Shown piece after piece: positions 25,569 to 37,398 of a stretch of 64,000 nt of DNA (the first letter of the stretch is position 1; every line of letters begins with the position of its first letter). This DNA is from Acanthochlamys bracteata. Taxonomy: Eukaryota > Streptophyta > Magnoliopsida > Pandanales > Velloziaceae. Under the pieces are notes generated by a model, which saw only the letters and a list, made by a program, of their open reading frames with translations, had not been told where the DNA came from and searched no databases. Made by a program: the position numbers and the translations under genes. The stretch is taken from the NCBI GenBank assembly GCA_019914995.1, contig CM034136.1:1255270-1319269 (forward strand), given 5' to 3'.

Positions 25569-25943
25569 ATGGACAACAAGCCCCAGGGCGTGTGTGAAAA
25601 GCTGTTCAACGCATTGCACATGAATACAGGCTTCAAACCTCTTCACCGTCTAGCTTACAGGCAAGAGCAACCTGCTTTCAATAACTTTACCATTCCCATT
25701 CTCAACGCTGTTGAGAAGCCGAAGACTGGTGTTGCTTCTGCTTCGTCTGTAAACGCCATGGTTGTGCCAGTGTCAGTGCCACCGCAGCCTGATCATCCGA
25801 AGCCGAAGCATCAAGGATCAGCTGGAGTGCAGCAGGTGAAGCAGCAGTTGAAGAACATAAACGATAAGAGTGATGAGTTCATACGGCGAGCGCGGAATAA
25901 AATGAGGGCAGGATCGAATGTGGGCAAGGGAGAATCTACGTGA
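25569..25943 (+). CDS. Small intronless gene, unknown function (124 residues)
   Basis: A clean open frame from ATG to TGA with coding-like composition, a TATA box just upstream and no competing frame. The product has no signal peptide and no membrane segment. The first 45 residues contain two aromatic/hydrophobic stretches (LHRLAYRQ and FNNFTIPILNAV). The middle is Pro/Ser/Ala-rich and looks disordered. The C-terminal 40 residues form a basic amphipathic helix or short coiled coil (QQVKQQLKNINDKSDEFIRR then ARNKMRAG). I do not recognise the family with certainty; small plant proteins with a similar basic C-terminal helix exist, but a function cannot be assigned. The start codon is the first ATG after the TATA box. 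Its neighbour SP1 is on the same strand but is an independent gene. Confidence 0.65.
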   Translation: MDNKPQGVCEKLFNALHMNTGFKPLHRLAYRQEQPAFNNFTIPILNAVEKPKTGVASASSVNAMVVPVSVPPQPDHPKPKHQGSAGVQQVKQQLKNINDKSDEFIRRARNKMRAGSNVGKGEST

Positions 25944-26390
25944 TGCATGCTTCAAATATTTGTTAAACGAGAAACTTATAAGCAAATATATCAAGGTCAT
26001 TATTTGACTTTTGGCAAGTAGTATTTTGCATAGTGATTTTTAATTTTTAATTTTTAATTTTTTAATTTAGAATATTAATAAATATAATTTAAATTTAAAT
26101 ATATAATAAAATTATACGTAGTAAAAAATATTATTATTATTTTTTGAAAACTTATTTTAAAAAATTTTCATAATATTTTATATTTTAGAATTTTTTTTAA
26201 AAGCACTACAAAAAAAACCCTAACTAGCTTGCTATGGGTATAATGTTTATTTCTTATGAAAATAATCCAATCTACTAACCAAGTAACTAACACAACAACC
26301 ATTTTTAATTATATAAGATTTCATCTGCATAGTCTATAATGCGAAACACGTACAACGTCCAGTGATAATTCAAATTCTTCCATTGTTAAA
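25944..26390. other. AT-rich intergenic DNA
   Basis: Roughly 26030-26210 is composed of TTTTTAAT and AAAATTTT blocks and looks like an eroded MITE. No gene seen. Confidence 0.45.
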
Positions 26391-26398
26391 ACACGTGT
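26391..26398. promoter_or_regulatory. G-box/ABRE-type ACACGTGT upstream of the LIFEGUARD gene
   Basis: Perfect ACACGTGT palindrome about 200 bases before the LIFEGUARD start codon. CACGTG cores are bound by bZIP (ABA-responsive) and bHLH factors. A role in stress regulation would fit the family but is inferred. Confidence 0.38.
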
Positions 26399-26596
26399 CA
26401 GAATATGAATAGTTATGTTAGTGCACTGACGTTATCCTTACCTTTCCTAAAAGAAAGAAAGAAAGAAGTTCATTACGCGTTATTTAAAGTAAACGTTCAG
26501 CTTCTTACGAATCCAATTTTCTCTCTTTCAGATTTCAGAGGGTTTCAAATTCAATTCAAGAGCAAGAGAGACAGGATTGAATCTTGAGAGGAAAAC

Positions 26597-29500
26597 ATGC
26601 ATGGATTCGAGAGGTTGAAGGTTGAGTCAAGAGAAGGGAAAGATGAGAACGAGATCGATCTTGAAGGCGGCAATGGAGATTTGTTGTTTCCAGGGCTGAG
26701 CCGTGGCGAGAATCAATTGCGTTGGGGATTCATTAGAAAGGTTTACGGAATCCTTGCTGCACAGATTGTTCTAACCACAGCTGTGGCAGCTTTCACTGTT
26801 CTCTATTCGCCGGCCACTGAATTTCTCCGTGCAATGCCGGGCCTGGGCTTGTTTCTTGCTCTCCTCCCTTTTATCGGTGAGTTTTTCTTGAAACTGATGG
26901 GGATTTTGTTGATTTTTGTTTGATTTGGTTGTTTTTTGTGGATTTCAGGCTAGGGTGTAATTAGGGTTGAATAGAAGCATCAATAGTTGACATGCAAAAT
27001 AGGATAGGGTTTTGTTGATTTAGTTATTTATCTTGGGATGAATTTTGTTGTTTGTGCATGGATTGTGTTGATTTTTGTTATTTTCTGAATTGTGTTTCGG
27101 TTGGATGGACGTTGACCAGAAGATCCTGGTACACACAAACTGTGAAAAGCTTTTGACTCTCTTGATTTGGAAAATTTGGATGAATATATAGTCATATGTA
27201 GAACTGAGCAGATAGGTTTAGCCAACTTTTGGGAAATGGTGCAGGCGAAGATGGTATAAGAATTGCTTGAGCAGGGATTCTGTGCTTGCTTCTCCTATTT
27301 TGTGAATTTTTGTGAGTGTGGTGGGAGTGTTAAAGAGATTCCAAGTTGAATTACATGAAGTTTGGGGAATGCTATGCTATTATAGGACATGTAGCAATAA
27401 CATCTGACTATGTACAACTATTGAGATACAGAATGATGATATTATCTAGAGGGCATCTCAATCTAAGGCACGAGAAGGTTCTTGTTGCTATCACCCCATT
27501 CTTTTGGTTCGTTCCCACATTCAAGAATATAATGGTGCTTTGCTGTTCATCTAGGAGTCTGCATTAAGCAACTAGACGTCTTATGTGTGGACTATTGAAA
27601 AGTTCAGTCAATTGATTTGCTTGGATGAAACTACAAGCTCGAATCTTCACAAAAGCTGGAACGCTACAGCCAGGAGCCTAGAATAAACTTTTCCATACTT
27701 CTTGAGGATTCAGATAAGTGACTTGCAATACCTGATGTATTTTTAGGGCTCAGAGCATCTTCAAACGGCTTAGCCAAGTCATTTATTTTAAAACTGAAGT
27801 TTTCTTTATTATTTAATAACCATGACATGTCATGCGGAAGTATCATCATCCAAAACTTTGTTCAGATTATTGATCTTACATGCAGGGTGAGAATGTATGT
27901 GTGCGAGTTTTGATCTGGTTCCTAGTTTTAAAAATACATATTTACATTTGGCTATAAGGAATAGTGTGTTGCTGGAAGAAAGACAGCCAACGGTTAATTC
28001 GTACCTTTTTGCTAGCTTTGGTATGTCATTTGATATGAGAGGCCACTATACTGATATAGTTCAACCTGCATGTATGTAGCACTATAATTATCTGCGTTGA
28101 ATGGATTTAAATGTCATGTACTTGTATGGAATATTTGTATGCTAAATTAAAACTTTGATGTTTGTCTACAACTCTATATGCACGTGGTGTTTTGTCTAAC
28201 ATCTTGAAGTCTATATTTTGAATACTTGTCTACGTATTATCTCAACTATATTTTGCTTGGGATTATTTATGTTGAAACCAGTGAACTGGGCTTCCTTTGA
28301 CAACATCGTCTCTTGTTCTGCAGTTCTGTGCCCCTTGTACAATTATCAACACAAGCATCCATTAAATTTCGTGCTTCTGGGACTCTTTACCATCTGCTTA
28401 AGTGTGAGCATTGGTGTGGCTTGCGCAAGTACCCAAGGTTGAAAAAAGCTTTCCACTGAAATTTCCCGTCAAATTCCTTTTCTTTTCTGTATATTTCTGT
28501 CCGTCTCTGCATATCAGTCTGTGGTGTGAGATACTCAATGATTCTTTTGCAGGAAGAATTGTGCTACAAGCTTTGATCTTAACATCTGCCACTGTCTTAT
28601 CTTTGACTGGATATACCTTTTGGGCTTCAAAGAAGGGAAAAGACTTCAGCTTTTTAGGACCGATCCTATTTACTGGTCTTATCGTTCTTCTTTTGACAAG
28701 CTTCATTCAGGTATGAACTAAGATTGTAATTGGAGAGTCTTTCCCATTTACATTCACAATTAGAATGGCTAGTTTACAATTTTAACCATTTAGCCTCCCT
28801 TCAGTTTTTCAACATTTGCTCTGATTGTTGAAGTTGTGCTACTTCTACACTGGAGCTTTGACTCAATTTTATGAGTACCAGAATTTCTATACAATTAGTA
28901 GTGTTTATTTAGCTTAGAGTCATGTAGATAGTTCATGGTGGAAGATGTGTCCTACTTTGTTGATAGCTGGTGTCATTGTTTTATACCTATTTGAGTTGAC
29001 TAACTTTTGTCATTGTCTTTGTTACTCGCTCATTGGTTTCCCTGTAATACTATTTTCTTTCTCCTTTTATCCTCTTCCTCTTTGCTTATTGATCAACCTT
29101 ATCTGCATCTATGCTGCCCCCTTTGGTTTTTCTCTTTCACCTAGTATATCCTCACTCCATTGGTACAATCACATGGTCATCGCTTCTCCAAATCTTTGGG
29201 GCTCAAATTTGAAATTTGCTGATGGCAATTGCTTCTTTTGTCATTTATGACGAAAGGGTGTCAATATTTCTTTTATTGATAATCTGCCTTGTAGGCTATG
29301 TTTATCCTAGCCATACATAAACAAATTCTAAGCCTTAGTTGTTTGTTCTTGTATCAGACCAATTGTAAAACTTATTAAGAATTACACAAAAGCTAATCTA
29401 TTTGTGTAATGCAGATATGCTTCCCTCTTGGGTCAACATCAGTTGCTATCTTCGGTGGACTTGGGTCTTTCCTCTTCTCTGCATTCCTCGTGTACGACAC

Positions 29501-29627
29501 AGAAATCCTCATTAAACGCTTCACATATGATGACTACATATGGGCCTCTGTGATTCTCTACCTTGACATCCTTAATCTCTTCCTATCAATTTTGAATGTT
29601 CTTAGAGGCATGCAGTCTGATGGATAA
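26597..29627 (+). CDS. LIFEGUARD/BAX-inhibitor-1-like membrane protein
   Basis: Four exons with good borders and phases: 26597-26876, 28324-28437, 28553-28710 and 29415-29627, giving 254 residues. The acidic N terminus (KDENEIDLEGG) is followed by LRWGFIRKVYGILAAQIVLT, the typical start of the TMBIM/BI-1 core. About seven hydrophobic helices follow: residues 50-72, 80-93, 105-130, 133-150, 165-184, 190-210 and 222-245. The family signature near the sixth to seventh helices, FSAFLVYDTEILIKRFTYDD, is intact, with the conserved aspartates thought to act in calcium-leak gating. Plant LIFEGUARD proteins sit in the ER, Golgi or plasma membrane and modulate cell death, calcium release and susceptibility to powdery mildew. 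Intron 1 is 1.4 kb. No lesion. Which LFG paralogue it is cannot be told. Confidence 0.9.
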
Positions 29628-29787
29628 AGATGCATAGTTCAGCAAGTCTTCAATCTGTAGATCTCGTACTATCTTTACCTCCTGACAATATTGGTGGAAT
29701 ATATATTGTAAATTTATCGAGGTTTAATAAATGTCAGTCATATGTGGACAAGTATACTTACTATGAACTGGAGCTGTTGGTGTGGAT

Positions 29788-30682
29788 CAAGGTTGTCAAT
29801 ATCGAATTTTATGTATGATCGTTTTGTTTGAATAGAATTGTAAAATCAGAATTTTTAAATAAGATAGTATATGATTTTATTTATTAATTTTTTTATAAAA
29901 TATTTTAATAATTTTAAATAGTATTTATTAAAATTGTTAAATATATAAGACATAATTTTTTATATTTAATTTTATTATAATAAATTAATAATATTTATTT
30001 TTTTGGTTCATTAATATTTTTTATAACATTAATATTTTTTATATTTTATTTAGCTTATTATTATAGTCTATTTTAAAGATTATATTATAAATCAATATTT
30101 ATTAGTTATATTTATTTTTGTGGTTTAGTAAATATTTTTTGTCGCATCAAAATGAAGAGGAAAAAAATATTTAAATAGTTTTTTGGCAAACTCAAATTCT
30201 AATAATGATTTACAATTGTCTTATGTGTGGTCTGCTTTTTTCTTCCTACCAAATTCGAAAATCAAAACAACTTTCATCTTATTAATAATTTTAGCAAGAA
30301 GAACATTAAAAGCATTTTTATCAAACCATTTCTTTTACACTGCTCAGATCTTCGAACTCTATTCTGGATCTCATTGGATAGTTTTTTACTCCCATAACGA
30401 ATCCTTTTCAGAATAAATCAAACACCACTATTATACTCGCTACAAACAAACAACTCATCTTTTCTATCTATTACAACTTCGCTCAAAACTTTAGAGAGCT
30501 CTTCTAATTTACGAAAATTTTTTTATAAGTTAAAATCGTATGATCGAGATCTTAAAAATTTTAGAATTACGATCGAAATCTTACTCCAATTTATATAAAA
30601 AGAATCTTGTGTTAAGTAGGATTGTTTTGCTGATATAATATCGATAAGATTTTAAAATTTAAATAGTGATTTAATAACCATG
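29788..30682. mobile_element. hAT-type MITE with perfect target duplication, next to the LIFEGUARD gene
   Basis: Left end CAAGGTTGTCAATATCGAAT; inverted right end CATGGTTATTAAATCACTAT. The 8-mer GTGTGGAT flanks it directly at 29780-29787 and 30683-30690. The 895-bp body is AT-rich with no transposase. It inserted 160 bases after the LIFEGUARD stop codon, probably within the original 3' untranslated or terminator region. Confidence 0.83.
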
Positions 30683-30690
30683 GTGTGGAT

Positions 30691-31537
30691 ATGTGAGTGG
30701 TGTAGCATATTTTGTTATTTGTATGACACTTGCGTGCATGGTGCGACGAGGCAGTCTTTAGGGTTTGTGATTTTGATCTAGTAGTGTTATTGGTTTTTAA
30801 GCAATCACATAGTCTTTAGGTTTATATTTATGGTTATTTATGACATAGAAATTAATAATGTGAAAACTGAATGTGTTCTTTAGGTATGTTATCCTCCACT
30901 TGGGCTCTTGTGTTGTCAACATGTTTATGAAAAATACTTTGCAGCTAACCTGTTTAATTTGTATGTTTTCTTTTTCTTTTTTTGTGGTTACATTTGCTCG
31001 CTAAGTTACTGATTGTTCAACCTACTAAACATCTATTAATGATATAGGAATATATTCTTTGGAATGTTATGTCTTAGATTTTGATTTACACTTCCAAGCG
31101 TAATTTGTCTCCTTTTCTTGGTAATATGGCTGAGCATAGGTGATATGGTTTATCTAGTTCCTGGGAGTCTTCATAAGTTCTTGGAAACATGGTTAGTTGC
31201 TAATGTCTAGATGGCACTTTCAGGTAAACTTTTCATTGGAATACTTTCAATTGTATACTAATGAAAATGAAACTTGGGGTGATTTTAATGCTTCAGATAC
31301 AGTTTGCATCTCTTAAAACACATATACTAGTTAGTCTTGTTGCTTTTAGACATCACTTTGTTTGTTAGAAGTTGAACATTTATAACAACTTGCAAATGTA
31401 TAGGAAAGGTTGGTTCCAAATGCTTTGAACTCTTTTCACCAACTTACTTTTGGATGGTCAAAGTAAAGGCCTACCTCGTTGAACAACTTATTTAAAAATT
31501 TTCTGAAGAGTTTTAACGGATACTGCTCCTATGTTTG
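30691..31537. other. Intergenic DNA, nothing recognised
   Basis: Moderately AT-rich unique-looking sequence with no frame resembling a known protein. It may once have been upstream DNA or introns of the ALKBH-like remnant now at 34863, before a copia element landed between them, but no ALKBH exon was recognised here. Confidence 0.35.
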
Positions 31538-33850
31538 TTGGGATAAAATAGTCTCTACCAATATTCAACATAATATTTAGAGCATGCAGTGAAAATAAAA
31601 TTTATCTCTCTATTGTGTGAACTTAGTAAGAAATAACCAAATAGAGCAATACTTTCGGTAAATACTCAACGCGCGAAAATGATCATAATTGCAAGCACAT
31701 CAACATAAGTAATTTACGTAAAAATCTCCTCAACGCGAGGAGTGAAAAATGCGGCAACCAACAATTCTTCACTACCACAATAATGAAAATACACAAGTTC
31801 TTTCTAGCTAAAACTAGAAGTATACAATTATATATCTCAAGTTCAACAATTTTGGCAAACCGTAAAAGAGAATTAGAAAGATCTCACTAAAATCGATGGC
31901 TTCACAAATACGTACAGATCTGTGCGTATAGAAATCCGAATACGATCTCCACCATTCAGATTGAAAAACTATTTTCTAAAAATACGCTGACTAAATTTCA
32001 GCTCAATAGGACGTCAAATTGGTGTTCATCCGGCGTTTCATCAAAGTGGACAACAAGACAACAACTTTTCTATTTTTCTCCTTTTTTTTCTTGTTCTTGG
32101 TGGCTGCAGCATAGGGTTACAAGAAACCTAAAAATTTATTTAAGTAGGTAAAAGATAATAATACCCGTACCTCTTTATATGGTTTGGACCACATCCACAA
32201 AAGAGAAAAGATCCAATATATATCTCCTTTTTAACTATGTGGAGAGAATTGTCATCTCAGTGATCAAATGACAAACTTCAAATTTTTTTCTCAGTAGTAT
32301 TTTCGTCAAAAATATCAGAGCCATTGAGATTGGTGTGAATCTTCTCAAGTTCAAATATGTTGTCATTGAGAGCATCTCTTAGCCAATGATATCTCATATC
32401 AATGATCATTGATCTTACATGAAAAGTAAAATTCTTACCAAGGAGAATTATACTTTGATTATCACAAAATAGTACATAACGTTGTTGCTTGAAATCGAGC
32501 TTCTAAATAAACTTTTTTAATCACAATAATTTCTTACCAGCTTCGATTGCGGCAATATACTTTGATTCGGTAGTAGAAAGTGTAACATTTCTGCATTCTC
32601 GATTGCCAAAATACGGCTCTATCTGAAAACGTAATCAAATAATCCGAATGAAACATTCGGGAATCAACATCTCCCGCAATATTTGAATCTATATAGCTCA
32701 CAAGCACTAATTTTTCACCTCCAAAGATGAGTCTAAAATCAGTAGTATCTCGTAAATATCTCATGATCCACTTCACTGTATCTTAATATTCTCTTTCCGA
32801 ATTTGACAGACAGCGGCTAACAACACCAACTGCATAAGCAATGTTTGGTCTCGTCGACACCATTGCATACATCAAACTTCCTACTACTAAAGCATATGAA
32901 ACTCTTTCCATATCTTTCTTTTTCTAATCTGTAGAAGGGTACTACTTAGCTCTTAACTTAAAAACTAACCACTTTAGTTTGATCCATATTAAATCTTTCA
33001 AGCACATTCTCAATATATTGCTTCTGTGACATATATAAAATTTTGGCTTCTCCGTCTCGATTAATCCGAATACCAAGAATTTATTTTGCTAGCCCTAAAT
33101 CTTTCATAGTAAAGGATTTACTCAATTGCTTCTTCAACCTGTCAATTCTAGAAGCATTCCTGCCAATAATCAATATGTCATCAATATAAAGCAACAATAT
33201 AATAAAATTATTATCAGAAAATCTCTGAACAATAATGCAGTCATTAAAAGTTATTTTTTAATAGCCTTGCTCTCCCATAACTGATATAAACTTTTTATAC
33301 CAATGTCTTGCTGCATGTTTCACTTCATAAAGACTTTTGTTAAATTTGCACACATAATTCTCTTTTTCTTATATTTTCGAAACCCTCTGATTGTTGCATG
33401 TAAATTTTTTTGTCTAAGTCATCATGCCGAAGATTAGTCTTAACGTCGATCTGCTCAATTTCCAAATAAAAACTAGTTGCTAAACCCAGAACCACTTATA
33501 GTAACATATTAACAACAGGAGAAAATACTTCATCGAAATGAATACCTTTCTTTAACCTGAATCCCTTGACAACCAGTCTAGCTTTGTAGCGTAATTAGAA
33601 AGAGTGTTCTTCTTGCTTCACTCTGTACACCAACATGTTCTCTAATCTTTTTCCTTTAGGTAACTTCACTAGTTCAAAAGTGTTATTCTTATATAACGAC
33701 TTCATCTCATCTTGCATAGCCTCAAACCACTCTTGCATATGTTCATCTTCTATGCCCTCTACATAACATTCAGGCTCTCCCACGTTAGTCTATAAGACAT
33801 ACTCATCAACAGAATACCGATTGGAAGACTGCCAGTCTTTACTAGACCTC
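31538..33850 (-). mobile_element. Ty1/copia retrotransposon, 5'-truncated and decayed
   Basis: Read on the minus strand, 33783-33595 is the start of a copia reverse transcriptase region (WFEAMQDEMKSLYKNNTFEL then VKLPKGKR). 33200-32800 holds further eroded reverse transcriptase. 32776-32350 holds RNase H (KWIMRYLRDTTDF; then a stretch like WLRDALNDNIFELEKIHT in the family order). Stops and shifts are frequent. 31538 to about 32200 has the look of an LTR, with a TGTTGGGA edge. Gag, protease, integrase and the other LTR are missing, and no primer-binding site was found to the right. It is a dead fragment lying between the LIFEGUARD gene and the ALKBH-like remnant. Confidence 0.75.
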
Positions 33851-34573
33851 CTGAGTGGAATCTCCGAGGTTACCTCTTATGGGACACGTGACACTGGTGA
33901 TTGCTTGTGAGGAAATAAGAGGGAGATTTTCCAACTCGGAGCTCCTCTGTTCCAGCTAGCGAAAGAGGGATCACAAGGTATAATTAAGCATTGAAGATGC
34001 TTATTGTGCTTTTTTTGTTCATGCTCATACAAAAATTTTACACCTAATAACAAATTGGAGGAGTACATTCTCTAATATTATCTTCTCTAATACTTGCTTC
34101 TTTTTTGTAAAGCTTTTAAAGGCCGAGGAGCTTAGGCTAAGTCAAATCCATGTTGGTTTGCTATTACTACCTAGAACTATCAAAACCAAAAGTTATTTGG
34201 TAATAGATTAGCTCTAAGATGCTTTGGTCATAGCCTTTTACTCCCTCTTTGACCAACTTCTTATGATACCTATATGCTATATCCAAGTTTAAACATCTGG
34301 CTTGCTTCAAAATAGCCATGACAATTCCACTTTTCTTTTAAGTCCAAAGGCATAGGCATGACCAAGTAAAAGATCTTCAGCAAATAAATAAGTTTCAAGA
34401 TGCTATATTATAAAATTCTCATTTTATGTTATTTTTCCTGTTTGTGGCAAGATAGTGCTAATACGTCACCTTATTGTCTTGAAGATATTGTTGTCAGTGT
34501 GGAAATTAAATCTTTGTTAGGTTATCTAGGATGCTCTATATTAAAGGAAATTCAATCTCAGGCTTCTTTCGCC
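33851..34573. other. Intergenic DNA, nothing recognised
   Basis: May include the eroded 5' portion of the copia fragment; no frame here resembles a known protein. Confidence 0.35.
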
Positions 34574-34576
34574 TTA

Positions 34577-34803
34577 GGGCGTGTTTTCCTACACCACAAA
34601 CTCTACTTTTTTCAAGCCCACTTTTAATATAAATTAAATAAAAAATTTAAAATAAATCTTTTCTATCAATATTTTTTAAATTTAATTTTAAAATTTACTA
34701 TTGATACAAAATTAATATAAAATTTATTTTTTATTAAATATTTTTAATTTAATATTTTAAACTCACTTCCAAAACTCAAGTTTATTCTAAGGTAAACACA
34801 CCC
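34577..34803. mobile_element. Tourist-like MITE (PIF/Harbinger type)
   Basis: Left end GGGCGTGTTTTCCTACACCA then CAAACTC; inverted right end GGGTGTGTTTACCTTAGAAT. Direct TTA on both sides (34574-34576 and 34804-34806). 227 bp, AT-rich, non-coding. It shares the GGGCGTGTTT start with the large element at 44255 and with the copy at 25243. It sits just before the first surviving exon of the ALKBH-like remnant, probably in its intron. Confidence 0.75.
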
Positions 34804-34862
34804 TTAATGCAAGAGCTTCATTCTCTAAAATCTTATGGAATTTTTGTTTCCTCACTCTGCAG

Positions 34863-35981
34863 GGAACAATGAACCGATCCCAGATGTTCTGCAGAATGTG
34901 ATTGAACATCTTGTTCAATGGTGACTTATACCAGAGACTAGGAAACCAAATAGCTGCATCATCAATTTCTTTGATGAGGTACCACAAATTGTTAGAACAA
35001 TGTTGAACCTTGAAACTTTTTCTCCATGACATCATTTACTTACCTTCCTATTATTCTGTCCCTTGTTCTCAGAATGAGCACTCTCAACCTTATCAGAAAC
35101 CACCTCACTTGGACAATCCCATCACAACACTTATACTTTCTGAAACAACAATGGCATTCGGAAGGATGCTTGCAAGTGACAGCAACAACAACTACAAGGG
35201 TTCCCTCTCACTTAATCTGAAGGAAGGTACAAAGTTTGCTTATTAATTCATCTATTCCAACTCCTAGAACTAATTAGAGTGCGTTTGGGATTGCTTATGA
35301 AAGGGAGCTTTTCTGAAATGGAAAATATTTTTGTCCTTTTTGAAAAACGAGCTCTATTTTTTTTACTTTCAAAAAAATAATAAAAATATGTAATAAAAAG
35401 ATCTCATTACGTAAAATTTTTCTACACTATCTAAATTTTTAAATAAATTTTCTAAATACTTATAAAATATATATTGAAAAACGTGAAATGAAGAAAAGTT
35501 GAAAAACTACTTTTGGTAAGCACTGATATACTTGTGCAATTGATCCAGGTCACTCCTAGTCATGCGAGGTAATAGCACCGATGTGGCAAGACATGTTATA
35601 TGTTCGTCTCCTAACAGGAGGGTCATCATCTCATTTGTGAAGGTCCGACCTGCCAACAGTGTTATCGAGCCTCCAACCTCTCCGCTAACTATGGCAATGA
35701 CACTCTGGCAACATGGGGCAACTCTCCCCCATAAAATACAAGAACAAGCTGTTGGCTATGGTCCAAACAATAGGGTTCCTACACGGAGAGTCGTGCTGCA
35801 CCCACCTGTAGTCATGCTGGCACTAAGGCCCATGCTCATGAGCCTAAGTAGAAAAGATTCAAGGAACGGCACAGGTGTGTTCTTGCCTTGGACAATTACA
35901 CCAAAGAAATACACAAGTCAGTTCCTTCCCCGTATCCGAAGCAGAAGGCTTACCCCTTTGCCTCCAGCAATAGAAGCTTGA
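34863..35981 (+). pseudogene. Orphan 3' end of an ALKBH9/10-like RNA demethylase gene
   Basis: Three exon-like blocks match the catalytic and C-terminal part of plant ALKBH9/ALKBH10 2-oxoglutarate dioxygenases, which remove N6-methyladenosine from RNA. 34863-34978 gives EPIPDVLQNVIEHLVQW, stop, LIPETRKPNSCIINFFDE. 35073-35227 gives NEHSQPYQKPPHLDNPITTL, then LSETTMAFGRML and KGSLSLNLKEG. 35549-35981 gives SLLVMRGNSTDVARHVICSS, then the Pro-rich tail with MTLWQHG and DGTGVFLPW-like DSRNGTGVFLPW. Lesions: the in-frame TGA after QW where the family has Arg (a CGA to TGA change), and the last junction, which is one base short for reading through canonical GT-AG borders. The N-terminal half of the usual 450-570 residues is absent. 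A MITE-like insert lies in the last intron. Confidence 0.78.
35278..35525. mobile_element. Small MITE in the last intron of the ALKBH-like remnant
   Basis: Edges AGAGTGCGTTTGGGATTGCT and, inverted from the right, CAGTGCTTACCAAAAGTAGT are roughly complementary. The core word AATAAAAAGATCTCATTA recurs, inverted, at about 43780-43800 in a second GTTTGGAA-type element (about 43645-43860). No clear duplication. Confidence 0.42.
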
Positions 35982-36879
35982 AGCAAAAGAAAAACATTTA
36001 GCTTTTGAGGGAGGGACTGCAGTGTTGATTTCTAGGTCAGGAAGCAAAAATAGTTTGTTTGGTATAGGTTATATTCCTTCATCACCGCTGTCTTTTGGAT
36101 CAAGCAGTTTGTTAGGTTAGCCAGGTGTGCTGCAATAGAGAAAAATAATGAGCATTTTTCTTTTTTGTGCGTATCTTCATAACCAAGATGAGATGTGCCG
36201 TTGCAGCTGCAGTTTCCTTTGACTGTGTTATTATCCGTGTTGGTCTTTTCTCTTGGAAGCTTGTGAATGTATGATCAGCTAGTGTACCTGCAAACTAGAT
36301 TGCATTATTTACCTTTTTAGTAGGTGAAATAGAAATCTTTGGCAAGTACCTTTGCAATGATTCTTACAGCAATTTTCTTCTATAACTCTGGTAAAATTTT
36401 CTCATACTCTTTTCATTTTTTTTTCTATTCTTTATTTTTGATGCTAGCTACCACTACTAATGATCCTTGCAGCAAGCCGTTAATAAGATAGTGGCAACAG
36501 CAGCGAAGAGTTGTCGTTTGGAGATTTTCGAATAATGAACGAAGGTGAGCAGCTTGACTACTGTGACTAAAAATTATTTTGATAATTTTATTAATTGACG
36601 CTTTGAAAGCTGGGTTGCCGGATGGATGCCAAAGTTGATGCAGCTCGCCGGAGGGGAAGTGATCATGTGGAGAAGACTCTTAGTTCAAGTGAAGTGTTCA
36701 AATCAAAAGCATGATGAGAGGGTAAGTTTTTGTGCTCTTTCGGTAAAAAATTTGTTCAAAAATATTTTAATTGGAAACGTTATGAAGAGATACCTAACTA
36801 TGCGTATAGTTTAGAGCTATTTGAACTAGTTTCTTCAAGTAAATATGGAACTTATAAAAGAATGGATCTAAGTTATATA
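35982..36879. other. 3' flank of the ALKBH-like remnant, nothing recognised
   Basis: Unique-looking sequence including probable old 3' untranslated region. No frame with recognisable homology. Confidence 0.35.
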
Positions 36880-37398
36880 TGTTGGAATTGTAAAGCCACT
36901 ATGTAAATTAGTGATTGATTAGAATGCAACAAATTAAATGTGCATTCATATTGTAATGTCAAAGATCAAAGAAGACGAATCATCACTCAAGAAGTTGGAA
37001 AGCCAACAGTTAAGGACTTTGAATCAGCTCTTGGAAGATGGAAGACCAAAGAATTTGAACAATTAATGTAAAAATGAAAGAACAACCGTTTGGAAGTTCA
37101 AGAGTCTTCTTGGGGTATTATATATATGAATGAGAGATATTTGCTTGAAAGATAGAAAATAAAAAAGGATCATTTAGTGTGTAACACAAGAGTTTGTAAT
37201 TGCTTTGTTTTAGTAATTTCTTTAAAAGTTAGTTTGCCTTTCCGTGGAATTTTTCTCCTTTTTTCCCACGTAAATCTCTTGTGTTTGTATTTGTCTTGCT
37301 CTTGTCTCAATTCTCGTATTGTTAACGTAAGATCATTTAGTGTGTTTTATATTTTCGCTGCGTCTATTGACAATCGAACACACTCGCTATTTCCAACA
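36880..37398 (+). repeat. Left LTR of the copia element
   Basis: TG...CA boundaries, directly followed by the tRNA primer-binding site. It aligns with 40040-40598 along its whole length; both contain TAAAGCCACTATGTAAATTA near the start and ACACACTCGCTATTTCCAA at the end. Confidence 0.88.
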
